DNA from: Nevskiaceae bacterium
Lineage (GTDB): Bacteria; Pseudomonadota; Gammaproteobacteria; Nevskiales; Nevskiaceae
Reading direction: 5' to 3'
DNA length: 64,000 nt
Assembly: GCA_021731445.1 (NCBI GenBank)
Contig: JAKFXK010000010.1
Coordinates: 1-64,000 of the forward strand
Shown: piece by piece, positions 1 through 7,518 of the stretch
Layout: each line of letters begins with the position of its first letter
Numbering within the stretch: position 1 is the stretch's first letter
Translations under genes and position numbers: made by a program
The notes under the pieces: model-generated
Databases searched by the model: none
What the model saw: only the letters and a program-made list of their open reading frames with translations
Told to the model about the DNA's origin: nothing

Positions 1-404
1 GCACTGGCCAGTTGCGCGACAGCCTGACGCTGGCCCCAGCGCCACAGCGGCAAATCAAAACCGGCTTCGGACTCGGTCACGCCCTGGCGGGTTTGCAGGC
101 GGTCGCTGAGGTAGCGCAGCTGCACACTCGGCGCGCCTGCGATGAGGCTGCGGCTGCGGGCTTTGGCATCGGCAGCGCCCTCTACCTGCGCGGCCAGCAA
201 GGCCGCGCCGGGTGCGCGCGCTACGGCGGCCTCGAAAGCCTGCTTGAGCGTCAGCGAGACATCAGTGGCAATCAGCGCGTTTTCCTCATCGGTGAGTGCG
301 CCGGACTCCTGCGCCTGTGCCAGTGGCGTGAGCGCAGTGAGAAACGCGAAGGCGATGAGGCATTTCAGATGCCTGATGCGGGATGTGGCGGGTGGTCTCG
401 TCAT
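1..404 (-). CDS. TolC-family outer-membrane efflux protein, N-terminal part only (cut by window edge)
   Basis: Reading the minus strand from an ATG at 402-404 gives about 134 codons that run off the left edge with no stop. The product starts with a basic N-region and a hydrophobic signal peptide ending in ALTPLAQAQ, followed by VSLTLKQAFEAAVARAPG, the usual start of a mature TolC/CzcC domain. The next segment alternates Ala-rich helix and beta strand (SVQLRYLSDRLQTRQGV), as in these proteins. It is probably the outer-membrane channel of an RND system whose other genes lie outside the window. It diverges from the cytochrome b561 operon at 562, so the 157 bp between them must hold two promoters. 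The family is clear; the substrate cannot be told. Confidence 0.8.
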   Translation of the reverse strand, partial: MTRPPATSRIRHLKCLIAFAFLTALTPLAQAQESGALTDEENALIATDVSLTLKQAFEAAVARAPGAALLAAQVEGAADAKARSRSLIAGAPSVQLRYLSDRLQTRQGVTESEAGFDLPLWRWGQRQAVAQLAS

Positions 405-561
405 GGCGAAGTCGGTTAGGGCTTGGAACGCTGCCTACGTTCGTCTTCACCACCTTGCCGGACGGTGTCCGAACCATGAACAAACGTTAATGTGATGGCC
501 ATGTTCCGGTTAGCGGCGCGGGCCTACGCTGTCGGCACTTCAAAACAACGAGGAGTCCGCC

Positions 562-1155
562 TTGCCCACAATCACCAAGCCCCGTTCGCCCGGCCTGCGC
601 TTCAGTCACGCCGTGCTCGGCGTGGCGGTCATCCACCAGTTGATCGGTTCGGAGTGGATGGCCAAGCCCTGGAAGATGGCAGAAGCCAGCGCCCTGCAAG
701 CAACACTATTCGAGCTGCACGAATGGGCCGGGCTGACGGCGACCGTGATGCTGATGGTGCTCCTGGTCAGCCTGTTCCGCCGCGCTCAGGGTGGGTTCTT
801 CAGCCGCTACTTCCCCTGGCTGGCGGCGGCGGGGCGCAGTGGCCTCTGGTCAGAGGCGAAGCAGGCCCTTGGCGGCTTGAAGAAACTGACACCGCCCACC
901 TCACAGCAGACCGAGCATCTGGCCACTGCCGTACAAGGCCTGGGCTTGCTGATCCTGCTGTTCTTCACCGTCACCGGCACGGCGATGTGGCTGCTGGAAG
1001 ACAACCTTGATCTGATGCACCGCATCGGCAGCATCCATGAACTCGGCGCGCTGCCGCTCAAGCTGTATCTGCTCGGCCATGTCGGCATGGCGGTGATTCA
1101 CGAGTGGCGCGGCGAAGGCCTGATGCGCAAGATGTTTGCCGTGCGCGGGGGCTAG
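562..1155 (+). CDS. Cytochrome b561-type membrane protein
   Basis: A protein of 197 residues with four likely membrane segments (about 8-24, 60-80, 120-145 and 160-180). His residues sit in or near them (FSHAVLGVAVIHQLIG, FELHEWAGL, LMHRIGSIHELGA, LGHVGMAVIHEW) and could bind two b-type hemes, as in bacterial cytochrome b561 electron carriers of the inner membrane. The start is taken as TTG at 562 because AGGAG at 551-555 lies 6 bp upstream; no ATG fits. The stop is 3 bp before the response-regulator gene, so the three genes 562-3185 look like one operon. A cytochrome b joined to a two-component system suggests redox or metal sensing, but the electron partner is unknown. Confidence 0.8.
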   Translation: MPTITKPRSPGLRFSHAVLGVAVIHQLIGSEWMAKPWKMAEASALQATLFELHEWAGLTATVMLMVLLVSLFRRAQGGFFSRYFPWLAAAGRSGLWSEAKQALGGLKKLTPPTSQQTEHLATAVQGLGLLILLFFTVTGTAMWLLEDNLDLMHRIGSIHELGALPLKLYLLGHVGMAVIHEWRGEGLMRKMFAVRGG

Positions 1156-1158
1156 GCG

Positions 1159-1836
1159 ATGCGCATTCTGGTGGTGGAAGACGATGCCGACATCGCAGGG
1201 TTTCTGTGCAAGGGCCTGCGCGAGGCGGGGCATGTCACCGACCATGCGCCGGATGGTCGCAATGGATTATTTCTGGCGACCGGCGAGGCCTACGACGCCA
1301 TCGTGCTCGACCGCCTGATGCCGCAGATGGACGGCCTCTCGATGCTCGCCGCCCTGCGCGCCACCGGCTCGCGGGTGCCGGTGCTGATTCTCTCGGCCCT
1401 TGGGCAAGTCGATGAGCGCATCAAGGGCTTGCGGGCGGGTGGCGATGACTACTTGGTCAAGCCCTTTGCCATCGCCGAACTGTTGGCGCGACTGGAAGTG
1501 ATTACCCGTCGCGGCCTCATGCCCGCCGCTGAGAACCGCCTGCGGGTGGCTGACCTCGAACTCGACCGCATGGCGCACACCGTCAAGCGCGGTGGTGAGG
1601 TCATCACCCTGAAGCCGCAGGAATACCGGGTGCTGGAGTTTCTGCTGCGCCACGCAGGCCAGGTGGTGACGCGCACCATGCTGCTCGAAGGTGTGTGGGA
1701 CTATCACTTCGACCCGCAGACCAACGTCATCGACGTGCATCTCTCACGGCTGCGCGCCAAGGTGGACAAAGCCCCCTGGAAGCCGCTGATCCACACCCTG
1801 CGCGGCGCGGGATATTGCCTGCGTGAACCGGAGTAG
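1159..1836 (+). CDS. OmpR/PhoB-family response regulator
   Basis: A regulator of 225 residues. The receiver domain (1-115) has the acidic pair E7/D8/D9, phospho-acceptor D51 in VLDRLMP, and K101 in VKPF. The C-terminal winged-helix domain (about 128-223) ends with the typical pattern VIDVHLSRLRAKVDKAP and HTLRGAGYCL. It should be phosphorylated by the histidine kinase encoded 2 bp downstream and bind direct repeats near its target promoters. Sequence style is that of heavy-metal or membrane-stress regulators, which suits the copper operon downstream and the efflux gene upstream, but its targets are inferred from position only. It is distinct from the QseB/PmrA-like regulator at 48228. Confidence 0.92.
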   Translation: MRILVVEDDADIAGFLCKGLREAGHVTDHAPDGRNGLFLATGEAYDAIVLDRLMPQMDGLSMLAALRATGSRVPVLILSALGQVDERIKGLRAGGDDYLVKPFAIAELLARLEVITRRGLMPAAENRLRVADLELDRMAHTVKRGGEVITLKPQEYRVLEFLLRHAGQVVTRTMLLEGVWDYHFDPQTNVIDVHLSRLRAKVDKAPWKPLIHTLRGAGYCLREPE

Positions 1837-1838
1837 CC

Positions 1839-3185
1839 ATGCGTCTATCCACCTCTGCGCGCCTGACCCTCGCCAACAGCAGCCTGCTGGCCCTGAGCTT
1901 CAGCGCCTTGCTGCTCCTCGTGATCTGGCTGGCTGATCGCTTCATGGTCAGCCATGTGCAAGAGAGTGTGGCCGCCGAGCTGCACATCATGCAGGCCGAG
2001 TTGCAGGTGGATGGCGTGCGGGGTGTCACCGCGCTTATCAATCGCCGAATGGCAAACCTCACGCTCAACCACGACCGCCTGTATCGGTTTGAAGATGCGC
2101 AGGGGCTCAAGCTGGCGGGCAATGTCGAGAGCTGGCCGGTCACGTCGGTGGCGCAGGAGCAATCATTCAAGCTGCCGAGCCGCAAATATCCCGGCGAAAC
2201 CGAGGTGGTGCTGCAATGGTCTCGGCTCCTCGATGGCAGCCGCTTGTTGGTGGGTTTTGATGAAATCGAAGTGGCGTCGGTGCGCGGCGACATCCGCCGG
2301 GCTGCGCTCTGGAGCTTGGGCGCGATGCTGCTCATCTCGCTGACGGCGGGCTTTCTACTCACCCGCGCCGCACTCAAGCCGGTCGAAGCCATTCGTGCGG
2401 CGGCACAACGCATTCTGGAAGGTGATCTGCACCACCGCATCCCTGCACGGCCTGATGGCGATGAGTTCGACCGGCTGGGAGTCACGCTCAATTCCATGCT
2501 GGATCGCATCAATGGCCTGATTGCCTCCGTGCGCGGGGCCACCGACAACATCGCCCACGACCTGCGCTCGCCACTCACACGCCACCGCTCGCGGCTCGAA
2601 GCCGCACTTAGCAATCCCCCCAGTGCCGAGGAGTTGCAGCCCTGGGTCGAAAAACATCTGGCTGATCTGGATCAGGTGCTCGCCACCTTCCAGTCGCTGC
2701 TGCGCATCGCCAGTGTGGAGTCGGGCTTGCTACGGCAGGAGTTTTCGCCCTGCGATGTGGCTGCGCTCGTGCAGGATGCCGCCGACTACATCGAGCCCTT
2801 GACCGATCAAAAGCAGCAGCGACTCCAGCTGTCTGTCGAGCCAGGCCCCCTGCTGAACGGGCATCGGCACCTGTTGTTTCAACTGCTCATCAATCTGCTC
2901 GACAACGCCGTGAAGTTCAGCCCGCCGCACACCGCGATAAGGGTTGCGGCGCGAGTGACCGAGGGCCACTGGCAACTGAGCATCACCGACGCCGGGCCTG
3001 GCATTGAACCGGCGCAGCGCGAGCGTGTTTTCGAGCGGCTGTATCGACTCGATGCCTCGCGTCACACCCCCGGCCTCGGCCTGGGGCTCTCGCTCGTCAA
3101 GGCCATCGTCACCCTTCACGCGGGACACATCGAGTTGCAGGACAGCACGCCCGGCACGCGTGTGGTGGTCACGCTGCCGGTTTGA
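1839..3185 (+). CDS. Membrane sensor histidine kinase partner of the 1159 regulator
   Basis: A kinase of 448 residues. Two membrane segments (about 14-33 and 156-175) flank a periplasmic sensor of roughly 120 residues with no Cys and few Met or His. Then come a HAMP domain (about 176-228), the phospho-acceptor H240 in AHDLRSPLTRHR, and a HATPase domain with N-box NLLDNAVKFS, G1 DAGPGIEP and G2 GLGLGLSLVKAIV. It starts 2 bp after the regulator stop. The lack of a Met/His-rich sensor argues against direct copper binding of the CusS kind, so the signal is open. All residues needed for autophosphorylation are present. Confidence 0.92.
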   Translation: MRLSTSARLTLANSSLLALSFSALLLLVIWLADRFMVSHVQESVAAELHIMQAELQVDGVRGVTALINRRMANLTLNHDRLYRFEDAQGLKLAGNVESWPVTSVAQEQSFKLPSRKYPGETEVVLQWSRLLDGSRLLVGFDEIEVASVRGDIRRAALWSLGAMLLISLTAGFLLTRAALKPVEAIRAAAQRILEGDLHHRIPARPDGDEFDRLGVTLNSMLDRINGLIASVRGATDNIAHDLRSPLTRHRSRLEAALSNPPSAEELQPWVEKHLADLDQVLATFQSLLRIASVESGLLRQEFSPCDVAALVQDAADYIEPLTDQKQQRLQLSVEPGPLLNGHRHLLFQLLINLLDNAVKFSPPHTAIRVAARVTEGHWQLSITDAGPGIEPAQRERVFERLYRLDASRHTPGLGLGLSLVKAIVTLHAGHIELQDSTPGTRVVVTLPV

Positions 3186-3218
3186 TTGGGCCGATGAGAA
3201 CTCTTCCTCAGCTAAAAC

Positions 3219-3246
3219 TTGACCTTGCAGCAGGCTGCGTTAGGCA
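3219..3246 (+). promoter_or_regulatory. Possible promoter of the copper operon
   Basis: TTGACC at 3219-3224 followed after 16 bp by TAGGCA at 3241-3246, ahead of the gene starting at 3262. The spacer holds an inverted GCAGC-AG-GCTGC. The layout resembles a CueR/CopR-type promoter but matches no consensus well, so this is a weak call. Confidence 0.25.
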
Positions 3247-3261
3247 CCCATACTCTCGATC

Positions 3262-3711
3262 GTGAAAATCATCCGCGCCATGCTGATCTGGATACTGGCT
3301 TTCTCCCTTCCGATAGAGGGGATGGCTGGCGTTTCGATGGCGCACTGCAAGGACATGTCGCTGATGGCTTCGACCGCGGCCGCCGAAGCCCCTGGGGCGC
3401 ATGACCACGCCGCGATGATGGCGATGGGCGGCATGAGTGACGAGGCTTCGATGGCTGGAATGAGTCATGCACAGCCTGGCGCGTCTGCCGAGCAAACCAG
3501 CGACGATATTGCAAACGCGGCATGTGAATGCGGGTGCAAATGCAGCGGTGACTGTGTGGTGGCTTGCAGTGGAATGATGGTTTCGCTGCTGCGCGTCGGG
3601 TTTTTAATGGATGGCAAGGCCGCTTCAGTAGCAACCGCGATTCCGCACGGACAGGCGCATGCCGCCTACCGTCACGCGCTCTTGCGACCGCCATCCGCCG
3701 TGGCGCTCTGA
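3262..3711 (+). CDS. Secreted Met/His/Cys-rich protein, CopL-like
   Basis: A protein of 149 residues starting at GTG 3262. It has a signal peptide (about 1-22, ending GMAG), a Met/His-rich middle (AHDHAAMMAMGGMSDEAS and SMAGMSHAQPG) and a cluster of six Cys in CECGCKCSGDCVVAC (about residues 87-101). Such composition can bind Cu(I) or Cu(II). Position at the head of a copper operon recalls the CopL proteins of Xanthomonas, which are needed for copper-dependent expression of copAB, but similarity is in composition and place only. The following 139 bp to the next start hold a good AAGGAG site at 3837-3842 and nothing else I recognise. Confidence 0.6.
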   Translation: MKIIRAMLIWILAFSLPIEGMAGVSMAHCKDMSLMASTAAAEAPGAHDHAAMMAMGGMSDEASMAGMSHAQPGASAEQTSDDIANAACECGCKCSGDCVVACSGMMVSLLRVGFLMDGKAASVATAIPHGQAHAAYRHALLRPPSAVAL

Positions 3712-3850
3712 TCGCCACGGCCTACCGAAAAACCGCACGCTGACAACCAGCCGCGAGCGCACTTGCTAAAGGTGCTGCTCCACAGGTGACTTCGCAGACC
3801 GAGGCGATCCGTGATGCACGGATTTCGCTTCCCTCTCGAAGGAGTACCTC

Positions 3851-5620
3851 GTGGTTTACAACTCGTTTCCCTCTACACGCACCGCCGTGGTGCTGGCTGC
3901 ACTCAGCCTGACGGCTTGCGCCAGCCTGCCTCCCGATCTGGGTCGGGCCGATGTCGCCCAAGTCGTCAGCGCCCGTGGACAGTCGCTACCCAGCGGGGAC
4001 ACCTCGCAGCTTTCAGCGCAACTGCTGGCGCAGCCGCTCACACCCGATAACGCCATCACGCTGGCGCTCATCCACAACCCGGCCGTGCGGCAAACCACGG
4101 CCCAGCTTGGCTTTGCCGCAGCGGATGTCTATGAAGCCGCGCGTATCGCCAACCCCGTGTTCAGCCTCTCGCGGCTGACCTCCAATGATCCGGCTGCGGT
4201 GTCGGCCCAGATTGGTCTTGGCATCGCGCTGAGCTTTACTGATCTGATTTTGCTGCCCGCCCGAAGCCGTTATGCCAAGGCGCAGTTCGAGGCCGTGAAG
4301 CTGGAGGTTGGCAGCAGCACACTCAAACTCGCCGCCGAGGTGCAGGCAGGCTGGTATGCCTTGGCGGGTGCCGAACAGGCTGCGACGCTGAGCGCCCGCG
4401 TGGCCCAGGCGGCGCAGGCGTCGGCTGATCTCGCGCAGCGATTCTTCGATGCCGGCAACATCAGCAAACGCGAGTTGGCGCTGGAGAAGGCCGCCGCCGC
4501 GCAGACGCAACTTTCGGCACTGTCGGCACAAGCTGCTGCTCAGCAGGCGCGCAGTGTGTTGAGCCGTCGGATGGGCCTCTCGGCCTCGCAAGACCAGTGG
4601 CATCTGGCAGGCGGCTTGCCTGCCCCGCTAGCTACAGAGGACGCACTGGAGCCCTTGCTGAAGCTCGCGGCCGAAAGCCGTCTGGATGTCGCCGCAGCCC
4701 GACAGAGCGCCGATGCCATCGCCAGCGCCTACGGCCTCGAACGTCGCACACAACTGCTGGGCCCGATTGAAGTGAGTTATCAGCGTCAGCGCGAAACCGA
4801 TGGCAGCCGAGTGATTGGCCCTGGGCTTTCAGTCGCCATACCGCTGTTCAATTGGGGATCGGGCCGTGTCGCACGGGCGCGGGCGCAACTGGACGGCGCA
4901 GAGGCCGAACTCGCTGCCCGTGAACTGGATGCAAGCAATGACGTGAAGGCTGCCCATGCGGCGGTTCAAGCCGCTAAATCCCTGGTGGTGAAATACCGCG
5001 ATGGGCTGATTCCACAGCGCGAAGCGGTGGTCGATCAGATGCAGCTCGAAGTCAACTACATGTTGATCGGTGTGTTCGAGCTGCTGGCCGCCAAGCAGCA
5101 GCAATACGACGCCTATTCGGGTTACCTCGATGCCGTGCGCGACTACTGGCTGGCCCGCACAGAACTCACCCGCGCCGTAGGACGCAAGCTACCCAGCAGC
5201 GATCAGGCCGCATCCGACACCCTCGACGCCGAGGCCCTTGCCAAGCCCAAGGGCGGCGGCATGAACCACGGTGCGATGGGCCATGACATGTCCGGCATGT
5301 CGGGTGAAGGCATGGAGGGCATGGATCACTCAGGTCAGGACACGTCGAAGATGCAGGACATGGATCAGAAGGATGAAGCCAAGCCGTCCGGTGGCGCGGC
5401 CGCGATGCCGGAGATGAAGGGGATGGACCACTCCGGGCACAACATGTCTTCCATGCCGGGCATGGAGAAATCCACCTCGCCCAAAACGGATAGCGCCCCT
5501 CGCGCCAAACAGCAGACCGAAATGCCAGTGAAGCAGGACGCCGCGAGCGAAGCCCCTGCGGAAACTCCCGTGAGCAAGCCGAAGCCGAAAGCACCCCAGA
5601 CCGACCATCAGGGCCACTGA
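3851..5620 (+). CDS. TolC-family outer-membrane lipoprotein with a C-terminal Met/His-rich metal-binding tail
   Basis: A protein of 589 residues starting at GTG 3851, with AAGGAG nine bases upstream. A lipobox (LSLTACASL, lipid Cys near residue 22) is followed by the two repeated helical/beta halves of the TolC/OEP family (about 60-450), including VSYQRQRETDGSRVIGPGLS and IPLFNWGSGRVARARAQLDGAE. TolC-family proteins usually stop near 450-480 residues; this one runs on for more than 110. The extra tail (from about 470) repeats GMNHGAMGHDMSG, GMEGMDHSGQ, GMDHSGHNMSSMPGM and ends in Lys/Pro. The tail would lie in the periplasm or at the outer membrane and should bind copper. No RND pump or adaptor is adjacent, so its pump partner is unclear. 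Confidence 0.82.
   Translation: MVYNSFPSTRTAVVLAALSLTACASLPPDLGRADVAQVVSARGQSLPSGDTSQLSAQLLAQPLTPDNAITLALIHNPAVRQTTAQLGFAAADVYEAARIANPVFSLSRLTSNDPAAVSAQIGLGIALSFTDLILLPARSRYAKAQFEAVKLEVGSSTLKLAAEVQAGWYALAGAEQAATLSARVAQAAQASADLAQRFFDAGNISKRELALEKAAAAQTQLSALSAQAAAQQARSVLSRRMGLSASQDQWHLAGGLPAPLATEDALEPLLKLAAESRLDVAAARQSADAIASAYGLERRTQLLGPIEVSYQRQRETDGSRVIGPGLSVAIPLFNWGSGRVARARAQLDGAEAELAARELDASNDVKAAHAAVQAAKSLVVKYRDGLIPQREAVVDQMQLEVNYMLIGVFELLAAKQQQYDAYSGYLDAVRDYWLARTELTRAVGRKLPSSDQAASDTLDAEALAKPKGGGMNHGAMGHDMSGMSGEGMEGMDHSGQDTSKMQDMDQKDEAKPSGGAAAMPEMKGMDHSGHNMSSMPGMEKSTSPKTDSAPRAKQQTEMPVKQDAASEAPAETPVSKPKPKAPQTDHQGH
5307..5331 (+). repeat. 25-bp direct repeat shared by two neighbouring copper genes (second copy 5913-5937)
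   Basis: The same 25 bp occur at 5307-5331 inside the TolC-like gene and at 5913-5937 inside the small Met-rich gene. In both, the reading frame gives GMEGMDHS. A shorter 16-bp version is shared between 5825-5840 and about 7474-7489 (MDHSK). Identity at DNA level in unrelated genes points to local copying of a metal-binding module. Confidence 0.75.
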
Positions 5621-5686
5621 ACCATGACCACATTCCCAACACTTTCCCCGGCGCATCGCGCTATTTCCAAACATCGGAGTTACCCC

Positions 5687-5995
5687 ATGAAAAACACCCT
5701 CATCACCACCCTCGCAGCCGCCCTTTTCACCTTCGCGCAGGGAACGTTTGCACACGACCCGGCAGAGCACGCCAAAGAAGCCGCAGCTGCGAAGGCAGGC
5801 CCCAACTGCGAGGCCATGAAGAGCATGGATCACTCGAAGATGGACCCGAATGATCCTGTGATGAAAGCCATGATGGCCAAGTGCGCGGGCAGCCAGAAAT
5901 CTGCCGAGCAGAAAGGCATGGAGGGCATGGATCACTCCAAGATGCCCATGCCCGCAACTGCACCCAAGAAAGCAGAAGCACACGGGAGCCACTGA
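5687..5995 (+). CDS. Small periplasmic Met/His-rich protein
   Basis: A protein of 102 residues. The start is the ATG at 5687 (CGGAG eight bases upstream), which gives a clean signal peptide ending TFAHDP; an upstream in-frame ATG at 5624 would place 21 residues before it and is rejected. The mature part has two Cys (NCEAMKS and MMAKCAGS) and repeats MDHSKMDP and GMEGMDHSKMPMP. This composition suggests periplasmic copper buffering or delivery to the multicopper oxidase whose ATG (5995) overlaps this stop by one base. The overlap implies coupled translation. It has no named family that I recognise. Confidence 0.75.
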   Translation: MKNTLITTLAAALFTFAQGTFAHDPAEHAKEAAAAKAGPNCEAMKSMDHSKMDPNDPVMKAMMAKCAGSQKSAEQKGMEGMDHSKMPMPATAPKKAEAHGSH

Positions 5996-7500
5996 TGAGT
6001 ACCAAGCCCGACCATCCGCAAGCCCTTGAGGCAGCCGAAACGCTGTTCACGCGGCGGCATCTGCTGCAACTTGCCGGGACGGCTGGCCTGTTGGCTGGTG
6101 TCTCACGCCCGGCACTGGCGCAGCACGAGGGCCACGACATGTCGTCCATGCCCGGCATGAACATGCCTGCAAAGGACAGCGCCCCCTCAAGCAATCCTGC
6201 CCCCGACGCGGTGGCGCCCAGCCAAGTGAAGAGACACCCGCAAGGCTATCTGCCAGTACGCACCCTCAACGGCTGGACGCTGCCCTACACGATGAAGGGC
6301 GGCGTCAAGGAGTTTCACCTGGTTGCCGAGGAAATCGAGCACGAGTTCGCGCCCGGCTCGCGCGGAAAATGCTGGGGCTACAACGGCACCACGCCCGGCC
6401 CGACGCTGGAAGTTGTGGAAGGCGACCGCGTCCGCATTCTCGTGACCAATCGCCTTGGTGAATCCACGTCCGTGCATTGGCATGGCATTGACTTGCCCAA
6501 CGGCTACGACGGTGTGGGTGGCTTGAATCAGCCGCACATCCAGCCAGGTGAGACGTTCGAGTACGAGTTCACGCTCAAGCAGCACGGCACGCACATGTAT
6601 CACCCGCATGCCGACGAGATGACCCAGATGGCGTTCGGGATGATGGGGCTGTTCATCATTCACCCGAAGGCGGGTGAGGACGTAAAGATCGACCGCGACT
6701 ACTGCTTCCTGCTGCACAACTGGGCGATGCACCCCGGCACCTACCGGCCCGACCCCAGCATCATGGTCGATTTCAATCTGTGGACGTTCAACAGCAAGAC
6801 CTTCCCCGCCATCGAGAATCTGGTGATGCGCACAGGAGAGCGTTGCCGCATCCGCATCGGCAACCTGTCGCAGTGGAATCATCCGATTCACCTGCACAGC
6901 AACCCCTTCTGGGTGACGGGCAGTGATGGCGGGCGCTGGCCGCGTAATCAATGGCGGCGCGAAGTCACCGAGATCGTCGGCGTCGGACAGATGCGCGACA
7001 TCGAGTTTGTCGCCACCGAGCCAGGCGATTGGGCCTTTCACTGCCATATGGCCCATCACACGATGGGGCCGATGGGTCATGGCACCCCCAATACCGTCGG
7101 CGTGGATCAGTCGGGCGTCGAGGCCGAGATTCGGCAGATGCTGCCGGGCTTCGCCGCGATGGGTAAGTTCGGCATGAGCGAGCACGGCGGCCATGTGGCG
7201 ATGGGCCTCGCCGGGCCGGACAACACACTACCGATGATGACCGGCGAAGGGCTCTACGGGCCTATCGAAATGGGTGGGATGTTCACGGTGCTGAAGGTGC
7301 GCGATCAGCAGAAACCGGGCGACTTCAGCGATCCCGGCTGGTATCGCCACCCCAAGGACAAGATCGCCAAAAAAGTCAGTGGCGATCCGGCATTCGGCAC
7401 CCCGCACCGCCGTCAGCCCTACGGCCCCTCGTCTTCACCGGCAGCGACGCCGACAGTACCGCCGATGGAATCCATGGATCACTCGAAGCATGGCAAGTAG
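5995..7500 (+). CDS. Tat-exported multicopper oxidase (copper oxidase / CopA-like)
   Basis: An enzyme of 501 residues. A twin-arginine signal (TRRHLLQLAGTAGLL, about 19-33) sends it folded to the periplasm. All four copper-ligand blocks are visible: HWHG at 161-164, HMYHPH at 200-205, HPIHLHS at 296-302 and HCHMAHHTMGPM at 349-360, giving the type 1 (Cys350, His354, Met360) and trinuclear sites. Such enzymes oxidise Cu(I) to the less toxic Cu(II) using O2. The mature N-terminus (GHDMSSMPGMNMP) and the C-terminus (MESMDHSKHGK) carry the same Met/His motifs as the neighbours. It is shorter than CopA of Pseudomonas and lacks its long Met-rich insert. Start chosen at 5995 because upstream in-frame sequence is the neighbour gene. 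Confidence 0.93.
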   Translation: MSTKPDHPQALEAAETLFTRRHLLQLAGTAGLLAGVSRPALAQHEGHDMSSMPGMNMPAKDSAPSSNPAPDAVAPSQVKRHPQGYLPVRTLNGWTLPYTMKGGVKEFHLVAEEIEHEFAPGSRGKCWGYNGTTPGPTLEVVEGDRVRILVTNRLGESTSVHWHGIDLPNGYDGVGGLNQPHIQPGETFEYEFTLKQHGTHMYHPHADEMTQMAFGMMGLFIIHPKAGEDVKIDRDYCFLLHNWAMHPGTYRPDPSIMVDFNLWTFNSKTFPAIENLVMRTGERCRIRIGNLSQWNHPIHLHSNPFWVTGSDGGRWPRNQWRREVTEIVGVGQMRDIEFVATEPGDWAFHCHMAHHTMGPMGHGTPNTVGVDQSGVEAEIRQMLPGFAAMGKFGMSEHGGHVAMGLAGPDNTLPMMTGEGLYGPIEMGGMFTVLKVRDQQKPGDFSDPGWYRHPKDKIAKKVSGDPAFGTPHRRQPYGPSSSPAATPTVPPMESMDHSKHGK

Positions 7501-7518
7501 CGCTTGCAGGAGCCTGGA

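Noticed and set aside
1159-3185. First two-component pair as regulator of the five boxes
   Set aside because: Its DNA-binding helix does not have the QseB/PmrA pattern, it lies far from the boxes, and no box occurs near its own operon.
3219-3260. CueR-type operator before the copper operon
   Set aside because: The -35 is good but no -10 lies at the 19-20 bp spacing, and the palindrome is only 5 bp per arm, so I list it only as a weak promoter.
5624-5686. Earlier start for the small Met-rich protein
   Set aside because: It would put 21 residues before a clear signal peptide and lacks a ribosome site; the ATG at 5687 has one.
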